A stretch of DNA of 64,000 bases from Candidatus Sumerlaeia bacterium (GTDB lineage Bacteria; Sumerlaeota; Sumerlaeia; SLMS01; JAHLLQ01), in the NCBI GenBank assembly GCA_028284075.1, contig JANQSL010000167.1, positions 1-64,000 of the forward strand. The letters are read 5' to 3'. Below are positions 1 to 9,552 of this stretch, one piece after another (position 1 is the first letter of the stretch; each line of letters opens with the position of its first letter). Below the pieces are notes generated by a model, which saw only the letters and a program-made list of their open reading frames with translations, did no database searches and was not told where the DNA came from. Both the position numbers and the translations under genes were made by a program.

Positions 1-1404
1 CAGTATCCGGATATCGCCAATCCCTGGATTTTTGACGGCACGGTCCCGGGGTATACATGGGTTGATCTCGTTTTTCCCATGTTTCTCTTTGCGATGGGGG
101 CGGCATTTCCTCTGGCGATGGCGTCGAAGCTTGAACGTGGAGTTCCCCCCTGGCGCATGATGTTCACCGCCCTGGGGCGTGCCCTGTCGCTTGTCGCCTT
201 CGCTGTTTATGTCGACAATGTTCAGCCCTGGAAGATGGGTGCAGATCCTTTGCGGGGAATCTTCGACACGGCCATCACGGACGGTGATTTCCGATCGGCG
301 ACAAACCAGACATGGCTGGCCGCTCTTCTTGCTTTCGCGTTGCTCTTTCCCGTTTATGCGCGTTTTCCAAAGACGTGGAGCAGTCGTGTTCGGATTACCG
401 TTCGCGTCGCGGGGATAGTGGCCTGCTGGGGGTTTCTTGAGGCGCTGACTTTTCCGGACGGGTCCGGCTGGTCTGTGCGAAGATTCGATATCATTATTAT
501 GGTTCTCGCCAACATGGCGTTTTTTGGCGCAGTGATCTGGGTCTTGACGCGCAACAGCATGTGGATTCGCCTGGCGACTCTTCCCTTTGTTTATGCTCTT
601 CTGCAGGCGGACGGGACCGGTGGCAACTGGGTGAACCTCTTTACCTCCTCGAAGATCACTCTTGGGACTGCAGTGATCGATTTTTCATGGGCGTATCAGT
701 TCCAGTGGCTGAAATACCTCTTTATTGTCATTCCGGGAAGTGTTGTGGGCGATCATCTGCGGGTATGGATCAAGAGCCGCGTCGTGAACGAAAAGACCAT
801 CGACGGAAGCCGGCTCCTTTGGCTGTCTCTGGCAGTGTTGCTGGTTATCATTTTCGTTCATGCCTGTCTGCAGGGCCGTGGACCCTGGCTTGTCGTGATT
901 TCCTTCGGCATTCCCGCTCTCTGGATGCTCAGCCGGTTTGTACTGCCACGGGACGACTCTCCTTTGAGCCGTTACTTTCGAACGCTGAACCGTTGGGGAT
1001 TTGCTCTGCTCGTACTCGGCCTGATTTTCGAGCCGGTCGAGGGCGGGATCAAAAAAGATCCGTCGAACATGAGCTACTACTTTGTCAGTGGAGGTCTGTC
1101 AGTCTTGTCGCTTCTCGTGTTCACAATCTGGATCGATGTTCTCAATTGGAAGAGAGCCTTCGGACTTCTGGTCCTGAGCGGGCAGAATCCCATGATTGCC
1201 TATGTTGGAATTCGCAATCTGCTGGCGCCAATTGTTGAGCTTGCCGTTATTCCTGCAAAGGGAGGTGCAGTGGGACTTCGATCACTTGCGATGGGTGTCT
1301 TGAAAACGCCCTGGCTCAAGGCCTTGTTCGGTTTTTTTGAAACTCTGGCGCTGGCCGTCTTCACAGCGCTTTTTACACGTTTGCGAATCTACTGGCGAAC
1401 TTGA
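1..1404 (+). CDS. Multi-pass membrane protein, DUF5009 / heparan-alpha-glucosaminide N-acetyltransferase-like (5' truncated by window)
   Basis: Reading frame is open from base 1 (QYPDIANPWIFDGTVPGYTWVDLVFPMFLFAMGAAFPLAM...), giving the typical 'DLVFPMFLFxMGxAxPLA' start of this acyltransferase-like membrane family; many TM segments. Confidence 0.75.
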   Translation, partial: QYPDIANPWIFDGTVPGYTWVDLVFPMFLFAMGAAFPLAMASKLERGVPPWRMMFTALGRALSLVAFAVYVDNVQPWKMGADPLRGIFDTAITDGDFRSATNQTWLAALLAFALLFPVYARFPKTWSSRVRITVRVAGIVACWGFLEALTFPDGSGWSVRRFDIIIMVLANMAFFGAVIWVLTRNSMWIRLATLPFVYALLQADGTGGNWVNLFTSSKITLGTAVIDFSWAYQFQWLKYLFIVIPGSVVGDHLRVWIKSRVVNEKTIDGSRLLWLSLAVLLVIIFVHACLQGRGPWLVVISFGIPALWMLSRFVLPRDDSPLSRYFRTLNRWGFALLVLGLIFEPVEGGIKKDPSNMSYYFVSGGLSVLSLLVFTIWIDVLNWKRAFGLLVLSGQNPMIAYVGIRNLLAPIVELAVIPAKGGAVGLRSLAMGVLKTPWLKALFGFFETLALAVFTALFTRLRIYWRT

Positions 1405-1407
1405 ATT

Positions 1408-2706
1408 TCAACTTTCTTCAGAGGCTTCAATCGCATCCGCAACGTCCATAAGAGTCACGGGCAGTTTTTTCGCATCGATATCGATAATAACCAGCCAGCC
1501 CAGCGGTCCGCCGGCGTTCATATATGTTTGCAACAGAAGAAGCTGATCGCTTCGGACGGCACGCCCGTCGGTCGGCGACCACATTTCGGTGGCTGTCAGG
1601 CAACCCAGCGAAGGCGTATTGGGATAGTAGATTTCGTCACGGTAGTACTCGGGATTGATTGTTGTGCCATGCAGAATGATTTCAGAGCGGCCCGCTTCAC
1701 CCGCATACCATGCTTCCTCGAAGGGACGGTAGCCTCGCCATGATTCCGGCAGGAGAGTGCGGTACTCATCAAGGTCCATTCTGCCGGTTTCCGAGTCCTC
1801 ATGCAGGAATGTGCCGGAGTCTTTTTCATTAGGCAGTATGGAATGAAGAAAGGGCGTTGGTCCGATGAACACGTTTTCGGAAATTCCCGTGCCGATTATC
1901 GACATGATTCCTTCCGGAGAGTTTCCGTTTGTAATATAACCGGGCAGATTGGAAGCGGCCAGAGCGAGGTGAGGTATGTGGAACAGGCTGCCATCCCCGT
2001 TGCGCGCAAATCGGCCGTCCGCATCGCGCACCAGTGCAATTCCACCCCGGGTTCGATCAACGCGGTGGAGGCTGAAAATGACAGGCCGTCCACTGAGTTC
2101 CGGTGCGGAAAACAGATCCTCAAGAGCGGGCCTTGTGCTCACTTCCCGCACGGAATCGTGCTCAAGATCGTACTTGAGCGAACGCAATACAGGGTTCGAC
2201 CGCCAATCGGGAAACCGCTGCTCCATGATTCGTGCGAAAGTTGCGGGTGAGGTTTTTTCTTCCTTCGACTCTGTCAGGTAGATCACGGCCATGGCAAAGA
2301 TCTTCGGATCATCTATGGTTGAGAGCAGCTTTCCGATGTCATCAGTGAATTCGCCGGGAAACACACCATAGGCTGTTTCCAACGCCTGCCTTTGGAGGTT
2401 CGTGCTGATTTTGGAGAAATTTCCAAGGCATCCCTTTATTCCTCCCCATGTATGGCGTGAGCGGTAACGTGCCAGCTGCGTTGCCCACAGTGCGCCGTGC
2501 CACTTCTCCTCCGTCTTGTCGTAGAGGGGTTCGGCGAGCCCCAGACCAATCGTCTCCTCCTCCATCTTTGCAAGAAAATCCTCTCGGCTCTCGCTTGTCG
2601 CACGTTCCGCACGCAAATCGGAAAGTCTTGGGAGTTGCTCGGCTGTTGCTGTTACTGATATAGTAACCCACCCCGCCATCGCGGCGGCCGACCAGTGTTT
2701 CAACAT
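1408..2706 (-). CDS. Secreted protein with L,D-transpeptidase (YkuD)-like C-terminal motif
   Basis: N-terminal signal-like segment; C-terminal 'IILHGTTINPEYYRDEIYYPNTPSLGCLTATEMW' resembles HGT...S-x-GC of YkuD domains. Confidence 0.55.
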   Translation of the reverse strand: MLKHWSAAAMAGWVTISVTATAEQLPRLSDLRAERATSESREDFLAKMEEETIGLGLAEPLYDKTEEKWHGALWATQLARYRSRHTWGGIKGCLGNFSKISTNLQRQALETAYGVFPGEFTDDIGKLLSTIDDPKIFAMAVIYLTESKEEKTSPATFARIMEQRFPDWRSNPVLRSLKYDLEHDSVREVSTRPALEDLFSAPELSGRPVIFSLHRVDRTRGGIALVRDADGRFARNGDGSLFHIPHLALAASNLPGYITNGNSPEGIMSIIGTGISENVFIGPTPFLHSILPNEKDSGTFLHEDSETGRMDLDEYRTLLPESWRGYRPFEEAWYAGEAGRSEIILHGTTINPEYYRDEIYYPNTPSLGCLTATEMWSPTDGRAVRSDQLLLLQTYMNAGGPLGWLVIIDIDAKKLPVTLMDVADAIEASEES

Positions 2707-2720
2707 TCAGCGGTTCTCCT

Positions 2721-3014
2721 TCAGCTTTGCGTGTCCCGGCGAATCCACAGTCCGGCTCCCGCGCCCAGAAGCACTCCTCCTGAAACGACGATCAGCAGAC
2801 TCCAGACCGACGCGAAACCGACGAATTCCAGGACGAGATTGTGCAAACCCCACATGGCAATAATCACTGGTCCCGCTGCTCCCGCGGCAATCAACCACCG
2901 TCGGCGAAATTCCGGCCTCGTTTTCCAACCGGCCAGCGCCAGCATCGGGGTCAGAACCGCTCCCGCAATCAGGGTGCCGAGAAAAGCAGCTGGTGTCAGA
3001 ATCAACTCAAGCAT
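2721..3014 (-). CDS. Small membrane protein
   Basis: 97 aa with about three hydrophobic segments; start overlaps the stop of the upstream ORF (3007). Confidence 0.55.
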   Translation of the reverse strand: MLELILTPAAFLGTLIAGAVLTPMLALAGWKTRPEFRRRWLIAAGAAGPVIIAMWGLHNLVLEFVGFASVWSLLIVVSGGVLLGAGAGLWIRRDTQS

Positions 3015-3399
3015 TGTCGTCCTTCAGCTTCGAGATGTCGGCACTGGACAGAGTGTCCATCCATCCAAGCTGAACCTTTCGGCCTCCGCGCTGCCGTTCC
3101 ATCAGGATCCTCAGCGTTCGCCTGTGCAATGCGATCATAAGTGCCCAGATTGCCACAAGAGCAACGCCACCCTTCCAAACGCCTGCGAGAGGGCTTCCCG
3201 GGCTTCCCCAGACGCTGTAACTGGCTGCACAGAAGAGCACCAGGGCCACCAGCAGTGCAAATCGTCCCACCGTCAGGCACAGGGCGACCGTCAGCTCGAG
3301 CCGAAAGTGCCGATCAAGCTCCGCTGCCGCTGTCGCGATACGTTCTCGGGACGCGTCGGCTGAGCTGGCAGGTAATCTCATAGGGGATTGTTCCGGCAT
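3007..3399 (-). CDS. Small membrane protein, hypothetical
   Basis: 130 aa with two TM segments; overlaps the 3' end of alr, same strand, apparently coupled. Confidence 0.5.
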   Translation of the reverse strand: MPEQSPMRLPASSADASRERIATAAAELDRHFRLELTVALCLTVGRFALLVALVLFCAASYSVWGSPGSPLAGVWKGGVALVAIWALMIALHRRTLRILMERQRGGRKVQLGWMDTLSSADISKLKDDNA

Positions 3400-4456
3400 G
3401 GCGGGCCACTTCCTCCAGAGAGATTCGCTCCGTCCCCTGTCCCCCGTAAAGGACGACTTCGTCTCCCGCGATGGCCTCCGGTACCCCCGTCAGGTCGATC
3501 ATGGTCGCATCCATGCAGACACGGCCGCGAATCGGGACCCGTCGTCCGGCAACGAGAACCTCGGCCTTGTTGCTCAGGCTGCGTGGCAAGCCATCCCCGT
3601 AACCGATCGGCAACAGGCCAATTCGGCCGTCACGCGACATGGTGTAGGTTCGTCCATAACTGATACTTTCACCTTCCCTGTGATCATGAATGGATACGAT
3701 ACGCGTTGAAAGGGTCATGACCTGACGCAGGGGTAACTGTTCACCGTTTGGATTCGGGTTTGCACCATACAACATCATTCCCGGCCGCACCATTTCGTAG
3801 TGAGCAGCGGGGTGATTCAGAATGGCACCACTGTTTGCCGCGTGAATGACCGGCCGAAAGCCACGGCGGTGAACCTCACGAACCACGGAAGCAAAGGACC
3901 GGCACTGATCATCGGTGTATTGACGATTTGCCTCGTCAGGTTCATCAGAGACCGCAAAGTGGGTCATCAAACCTTCAAGCGCGTCCGGGATTTGACTAAA
4001 GGCATCCAGCACAGACAACGAATCCGGGGCGAAGCCGTTTCTGCCCATTCCCGTATCAAACTTGAGATGGATTCGGGGAGCCTGCTCCAGACGCCTGCCA
4101 ACCGCCATGTGCTCTCGAAGGAGAGCGGGGTTTCCGACAGCAACCGAGATGTGTGCTTTCTGCAACATTTCCGCATCCTCCGGAAAGGAAGTTCCCACAA
4201 CAAGGATGGGAACGTCGACCAGGCCCTGCGTTTCCCGCAGCTCCAGAGCTTCGTCCACAGTTGCCACACCGAGGGCCTGGACGCCCCATTTCACGGCCTC
4301 ACGGGCAAGAACGGTGATGCCATGGCCGTAGGCGTTTGCCTTGACAACCGCCATGATACCACGCGGGTGACCGACGAGGCGCCGCACCTCATCCAGGTTG
4401 TGACGAAACGCCGCCAGGCTGATCGTTGCGACTGTGGGGCGGAAATCGCTGCTCAC
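3314..4456 (-). CDS. alr: Alanine racemase
   Basis: 'IMAVVKANAYGHG' PLP-lysine motif, 'RPGMMLYG', 'SYGRTY', 'GYGDGLPRSLSN', 'VCMDATMIDLT'. Confidence 0.95.
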   Translation of the reverse strand: MSSDFRPTVATISLAAFRHNLDEVRRLVGHPRGIMAVVKANAYGHGITVLAREAVKWGVQALGVATVDEALELRETQGLVDVPILVVGTSFPEDAEMLQKAHISVAVGNPALLREHMAVGRRLEQAPRIHLKFDTGMGRNGFAPDSLSVLDAFSQIPDALEGLMTHFAVSDEPDEANRQYTDDQCRSFASVVREVHRRGFRPVIHAANSGAILNHPAAHYEMVRPGMMLYGANPNPNGEQLPLRQVMTLSTRIVSIHDHREGESISYGRTYTMSRDGRIGLLPIGYGDGLPRSLSNKAEVLVAGRRVPIRGRVCMDATMIDLTGVPEAIAGDEVVLYGGQGTERISLEEVARHAGTIPYEITCQLSRRVPRTYRDSGSGA

Positions 4457-5622
4457 GGCCGTGGAACCTCGATTCGGCCGGTTCCCGCAAGGAAACGGAT
4501 CAGATCTCTCACGCAGCCCTGTCCTCCGTCCAGGGTTGAGATGAAGTCCGCGGCGGCTCGCACCTCCGGTTCAGCGTTTCGCGGGCAGGCGCCCACGCCC
4601 GCCGCTTGCACACAAGGCAGATCGGGGAGGTCATCACCCATGTAGGCGACTTCTTCCCACTCCAGTCCAAGTTCTTTCCGCCATGCGTCAAGGACCGGAA
4701 GTTTGTTACTGCATCCCGGCTCGATACGCGAGATCTTCAGCTTCGCCGCCCGCGCTTTCGAGAACCCGGTCGATTCTCCGGTAATGATTCCAAATTCCAC
4801 GCCGGCTTCCCGTGCCAGCACAATGCCCGCGCCGTCCCGCGTGTTGAATTTCTTGAGGGATTCACCTTCCTCGGAATAGTAAAAGCCGGCATCCGTTAAT
4901 ACGCCGTCAACGTCGAGAACCACGAGTTTCACGGGGCTTGCCGGAGGGTTATATCCGAATCGCCGTGTACGAACGGCCCCGGCTTCGAGATCGACGTCAT
5001 CCGACACGCGGAACACACGTTGAAGAGGAATCTCATGGACTGCAATGCGCCCGCCAAGTCTGGTGTCCGTGTCGTCAATGACCTCTCGCTTCAAGACATA
5101 GAGCGATTCCGTCTCGACAAGCTCCGTTTGCGCGTCCGTGTTTTCGAGCCTGTTTAGTGGATCGTAGTTTATCGGCAGACCATCCTCTTCCCACAAGAGC
5201 AGGTGCCGTTTTGTGACTGCCACCACCGAATCCGCATTCGCCGTGGTCATTTTTTCCACGGCACCGCGGATGTCCTCCGGGTGAACAAGGGGAAACGACG
5301 GGTCGATCAAGGCGAGTGCATCATATTGGCCAAGCTTTTCACCCGCCAGCACCAGCAGGTGATCGAGGGACCGGGGTGACTCGTCAATACGAAGAGGCTC
5401 CGCGCCGCAAGAACGTGCCCGTTCCGTGGAAAGGCTGTCCATGACGACTGCGACAACCTTTGAAAAACAGTTTGCATCGAGTGCCGCTCGAACAGCCCAG
5501 CTGCAAAGAGGTCTTCCCGCGAGAGTTGCCTCCAGCGCGGGAGACCTCTCTCCGGAGATTGCGGTCATGGGTATGATACCAATCAGTTTCATGTGCCTTC
5601 CCGGTGTTTTCGCGATATTCAA
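4453..5622 (-). CDS. Fusion: cytidylyltransferase-like (NeuA/KdsB-type, degenerate) domain + KdsC-type HAD phosphatase
   Basis: C-terminus 'KLVVLDVDGVLTDAGFYYSEEGESLKKFNTRDGAGI' is a clear KdsC HAD motif I; N-terminus has an acylneuraminate cytidylyltransferase-like layout. Annotated start may be internal (MKLIGIIPM...). Confidence 0.8.
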   Translation of the reverse strand: MNIAKTPGRHMKLIGIIPMTAISGERSPALEATLAGRPLCSWAVRAALDANCFSKVVAVVMDSLSTERARSCGAEPLRIDESPRSLDHLLVLAGEKLGQYDALALIDPSFPLVHPEDIRGAVEKMTTANADSVVAVTKRHLLLWEEDGLPINYDPLNRLENTDAQTELVETESLYVLKREVIDDTDTRLGGRIAVHEIPLQRVFRVSDDVDLEAGAVRTRRFGYNPPASPVKLVVLDVDGVLTDAGFYYSEEGESLKKFNTRDGAGIVLAREAGVEFGIITGESTGFSKARAAKLKISRIEPGCSNKLPVLDAWRKELGLEWEEVAYMGDDLPDLPCVQAAGVGACPRNAEPEVRAAADFISTLDGGQGCVRDLIRFLAGTGRIEVPRP

Positions 5623-5995
5623 GCTTCCAGTACGCTATGAACACTTCCGGGGTGGACAACGAGATTGTGACCTTTGGACGGATTGCCCATCAATATAACG
5701 AACCCGGACATGACTGGCATCACGATGCGACTTTGCTTGAGTCCCAGGATGGTCCCGACTGCCGGAGCTCAAGGCAGAGACGGGCCATCCCGCTTGTCCG
5801 CAACGGGGTTGAAGCCGAACCGGGTTAGGATTGTGCAAGGATGGCAATTCCCGCTGGCTGCCTCTCCATCGAGATTAGGATGACCCTTCAAACTGATTGC
5901 GGGAGGAAAGCACCGGGAGGCGTCGAACTCCAGGACGGACGAGGCACCGCGATACGGAAGCCGAAGAGATCCATACAGCAACGAATTCGCAGTCC

Positions 5996-6748
5996 ATGAC
6001 GTCTCCATCCTTACGGCCGTACCTCAGCGTTGTCATTCCGTTCCACAACGAAGCGGATTGCCTGGTGGATGTTTGCGAGGAAGTGAACGAAGTCCTTTCC
6101 CGAGTTTTAAATCGCTCGTGGGAACTGGTGATGGTCGATGATGGCTCGGAGGACTCAACTCCGAAGCTTATCGATCATCTTTCCGACAGGAACCCACACT
6201 TTCGCGCTATTCATCTCTTCCCGAACAGCGGACAGTCCGCTGCACTGGAGGCTGGTTTTCGCGCCGCCCGCGGGAAGATCGTTGGAACGCTCGATGGCGA
6301 TGGGCAGAACGATCCCGCGGATATTCCGGAGCTTATTGCGGAAATGGAGCGGCGCAAAGTCGACATGATGTGTGGCATTCGAGCAAGACGCGCAGACTCG
6401 TGGGCGCGAAAGGCCATGAGCCGCGTTGCCAATCGGATTCGCTCCCACGTTTTGCAGGACAACATTACCGATGTCGGTTGTTCCATGCGCGTTTTTCGGC
6501 GCAGCTGCATGAAGCGTGTTCGTTTCTATCGCAACGCGCACCGGTTCTTTCCCGCACTCTTCATTATGGCCGGTTTCAAGGTTGCTGAAGCTCCCGTTCG
6601 CCACAGACCCCGTCTGAAAGGTGAAAGTAAATACGGGGGTGGGTTCAGGAGCAGAGCCCTTGTCGGCGTTCTCGATCTTTTTGGCAACTGGTGGTTGCGC
6701 AAGCGGGCTCTTCGCTACGGCATGATCGAACACGAGCCGGCGGAATGA
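5996..6748 (+). CDS. Glycosyltransferase family 2 (dolichyl-phosphate mannosyltransferase/ArnC-like)
   Basis: 'YLSVVIPFHNEADCLVDV', 'VDDGSEDST', 'GTLDGDGQNDPADIPEL'; ATG at 5996 preferred over the ORF-track start at 5897. Confidence 0.9.
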   Translation: MTSPSLRPYLSVVIPFHNEADCLVDVCEEVNEVLSRVLNRSWELVMVDDGSEDSTPKLIDHLSDRNPHFRAIHLFPNSGQSAALEAGFRAARGKIVGTLDGDGQNDPADIPELIAEMERRKVDMMCGIRARRADSWARKAMSRVANRIRSHVLQDNITDVGCSMRVFRRSCMKRVRFYRNAHRFFPALFIMAGFKVAEAPVRHRPRLKGESKYGGGFRSRALVGVLDLFGNWWLRKRALRYGMIEHEPAE

Positions 6749-7488
6749 CGGGAAGTCGACTGTCGCCGGAGCATGAGGAGCGGCGAGAAGCACGTCGTCT
6801 TCTGATCAAGGACATCAAGCGTGTTCTGATCATTCTAACCATCTTTATCTGTCTTGCTCTCCTGCTGCGTGCTGAAACGGTCCGGGAAAATCTCTTCAAT
6901 ATTGAAACGCTTCGCGCCACCCTCCAGGCGGAACACAGTCACCGGGAGGGTCTGAGGAGCCGTGGTGTTTTCCTGCTGGCCGGATCACTCCTCGTGGGCG
7001 TAGGCATGCCACGTCTCTTTCTAAGCACCGTGGCGGGTGCCATTTATGGCGCCGTGGAGGGGACTGTTCTGGCTCTTGTCGCATCGACCGGCGGTGCAAC
7101 TCTGACCTTTCAGATTGGGCGTTCTCTCTTGTCGAGCATGGTTAGCCGTCGATTGGGAGGTCGCGTTGCCGTATGGAGAAAGAGGTTTCGAGAGGATGCT
7201 ATCTGGTGGGTACTCTATGGACGGCTGTTACCCTTCACAAATTCGACACTCATGAATCTGCTATGTGGCTCCTGTCGCGTGCCTCTGAAACAATACGTGT
7301 TGGGATCACTGATCGGTTTTCTTCCCTTTACTCTTATTTTTGCACTGTTTGGGAGTGCCGGCGCCAAGGGGAACGCAATGCAGATCGGCCTGGGCCTGAT
7401 ATGCCTGCTCGTCTCCATTCTGATTCAGAGAATTCTGCGGCGCTGGAGAAATGTTGAACTCCGTACCAAACTGGTGGGAAGAGAATAG
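6745..7488 (+). CDS. TVP38/TMEM64 (DedA/SNARE-associated) family membrane protein
   Basis: 'LSTVAGAIYGAVEGTVLALVASTGGATLTFQIGR' and 'LYGRLLPFTNSTLMNLLCGSCRVPLKQYVLGSLIGFLPFT'; ATGA overlap with the upstream GT2 gene. Confidence 0.85.
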   Translation: MTGSRLSPEHEERREARRLLIKDIKRVLIILTIFICLALLLRAETVRENLFNIETLRATLQAEHSHREGLRSRGVFLLAGSLLVGVGMPRLFLSTVAGAIYGAVEGTVLALVASTGGATLTFQIGRSLLSSMVSRRLGGRVAVWRKRFREDAIWWVLYGRLLPFTNSTLMNLLCGSCRVPLKQYVLGSLIGFLPFTLIFALFGSAGAKGNAMQIGLGLICLLVSILIQRILRRWRNVELRTKLVGRE

Positions 7489-7492
7489 TGGA

Positions 7493-7522
7493 AAGGCGGC
7501 AGGTCATGAAGCCTGCCGCCTT
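7493..7522. terminator. Bidirectional hairpin terminator between convergent genes
   Basis: Perfect 11-bp stem AAGGCGGCAGG-TCATGAAG-CCTGCCGCCTT between stops at 7488(+) and 7545(-). Confidence 0.8.
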
Positions 7523-7544
7523 CGAGTTCATTTTGCGGAGCTGT

Positions 7545-9437
7545 CTATTCAAACACCCACCAGTTGTCCACAGAGGCTGGCCCGATCGCGGAAATACGGA
7601 GCACTTCGCCGGTGCTGCCAACCGGTGCAAGTTCCAGAGACGTACAGAGATAGATCTCACCGTCTTCGTCTTCACCAAAACCCTTCAGGAATCTTCCAAG
7701 GGGATCTGACGATGCTCCGATCAGCAGCTCTTCGAACACACCCGTACCCAGATCTGCTGTAAAAAGCCGCCCCGCAGGTGTGCCGAAGCCGAGGGAAAAA
7801 TCGCCCGTCACGTACAGACCTGCAAGAGCCGGGACGTCACTTCCCTGATAGGCAAATCCACCGATGATGGATGTTCCTTCCGAGTGATCGTACTCGGCAA
7901 CAGGGTCTTTGATATCAAACGGCAGGGGAGCGAAGGGAAGAGTTGTAATCAAGCTGTCGCTGGTTTCCGCGGCGGGGCCTGGATCGAAGAAGAAGGAACC
8001 CTCCTTGAGGCGCCAGCCAAGGTTGTCTCCCGCGTCGACAATATTGATCTCTTCGATTTCCCGCTGACCCACATCAGGAACGATGAAGTTGCCGCTTCCA
8101 TCCCAGCTGAACCGGAATGGATTGCGAAGACCATAGGCGTAGATCTCGTCAGGAACCGAGCCGTCGCTGGTGAACGGGTTGGTTGTCGGGATGCGGTACT
8201 CGCCGTTGGCGGAAAGCGGATTTGCCGAGGTGTCCACATCGACTCGGAGTATGGTTCCAAGAACACTGGTGTTATCCTGGCCGTTGCCCCCGGCCACGTG
8301 TCCCGGCGCCTGGTCATCCGACGAACCACCGTCTCCCAGGGCGATGTACAGGAACCCGTCCGGTCCGAAACCGATCATCCCCGCGTCGTGGTTGAACTGA
8401 GGCTGCTCGATCCGAAGAAGCTCCCGTTTGGTCGACGTATCGATCAGATTTGAGTTTCCACCGTCCAGTTGCCACTCCGAGATCACAGTCTCATGATCGA
8501 CCGGTGCCGCCACGGGAAGTGCAAAGTCCTCGCCCGCGGTGTCCAGTTCCGAAGTATAAGTGAAGACCCGAGGGTCTGTTGGGAAATTCGGATGCAGTGC
8601 AAAACCCAGAAGGCCACGCTCATCAAACCCGGGACGAAAGGTGACAAGGTCGTTCGTGCCGGACGCTCCCACATCCAGGAACGTGCTGATTGACGCGCCT
8701 GTCTGCTTGTTGACGAGAAAGACTTCACCCGCCTGGTCGACAACGTACAGGCGGTCTGAACCGCCGCCTTCGTCCACGACCGTGACCGGTGCGGTAACAC
8801 CCGCTACAAGGGAAACGAGATCGATCTGAATGGAAGAGGTTTGAATGGCCGGGAAAGGATCGAAAACATCGGGGTCTGTTGTCGTTCCCGTTCCAAAGAA
8901 TGATCCGGCCGTAGCGGTTCTGGCTGTCCATGAAGACGCGATCAGGTGGTTCAGGTTATCGAGCTGCAGAGTGTCGCTTCCCGTGGAAGCTGTTACGAAG
9001 TCACTTGCATCGTTCCAGATTCCCGCTGCGACCGCCTGCGCGGTCCGTACGTTCGAAGACCCCCATTGCAGACCGGAGAGAATGTTTGTTCCGCTGAAGT
9101 TCGAGTCGCCAAAAAGCCAGACGTCGCCACTTGCCTGGCTCAAGCCAATCACTGAATATGTTTTCGACTCGCCGGCAGTGAACGTTTCGCCGGACAGAAT
9201 CTTCGATGTGGCGCTGGCAAGATTGGTATTGTAGGAGCCGTTTGCGCAGAAAAACAGATTCTGGGGCACGTTAAAGCTCACCGGAGCAATATTCGTCACT
9301 TCAACTGTATTGCTGCCGAAGTCGACTTCCGTGATAATCATGTCGTTTAAAGACTGGCCGTCCGCAGTCGCGACCAGAACACCCACCATGGCAAACGGTG
9401 CCATCCACTTGTTTTTTCGAGAAAACATCCGATTCAT
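7545..9437 (-). CDS. Secreted glucose/sorbosone dehydrogenase-like (PQQ-type beta-propeller) protein with N-terminal lamin-tail-like domain
   Basis: 'RLYVVDQAGEVFLV', 'ERGLLGFALHPNF', 'FNHDAGMIGFGPDGFLYIALGDGGSSDDQAPGHVAGGNGQDNTSVLGTILRVDVD', 'IYAYGLRNPFRFSWD'; N-terminal signal peptide then 'MIITEVDFGSNTVEVTN'. Confidence 0.88.
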   Translation of the reverse strand: MNRMFSRKNKWMAPFAMVGVLVATADGQSLNDMIITEVDFGSNTVEVTNIAPVSFNVPQNLFFCANGSYNTNLASATSKILSGETFTAGESKTYSVIGLSQASGDVWLFGDSNFSGTNILSGLQWGSSNVRTAQAVAAGIWNDASDFVTASTGSDTLQLDNLNHLIASSWTARTATAGSFFGTGTTTDPDVFDPFPAIQTSSIQIDLVSLVAGVTAPVTVVDEGGGSDRLYVVDQAGEVFLVNKQTGASISTFLDVGASGTNDLVTFRPGFDERGLLGFALHPNFPTDPRVFTYTSELDTAGEDFALPVAAPVDHETVISEWQLDGGNSNLIDTSTKRELLRIEQPQFNHDAGMIGFGPDGFLYIALGDGGSSDDQAPGHVAGGNGQDNTSVLGTILRVDVDTSANPLSANGEYRIPTTNPFTSDGSVPDEIYAYGLRNPFRFSWDGSGNFIVPDVGQREIEEINIVDAGDNLGWRLKEGSFFFDPGPAAETSDSLITTLPFAPLPFDIKDPVAEYDHSEGTSIIGGFAYQGSDVPALAGLYVTGDFSLGFGTPAGRLFTADLGTGVFEELLIGASSDPLGRFLKGFGEDEDGEIYLCTSLELAPVGSTGEVLRISAIGPASVDNWWVFE

Positions 9438-9552
9438 TCGTTCCTCCGGTACTCGATAGGATTTGTTTCTTTTCTGGAGACAGGAAGAGGACTCACTCTT
9501 CCGGCTTTGTCAAGATGGCGGAAGGAACTGTAAATGAAGGGACCGCAGTTAT

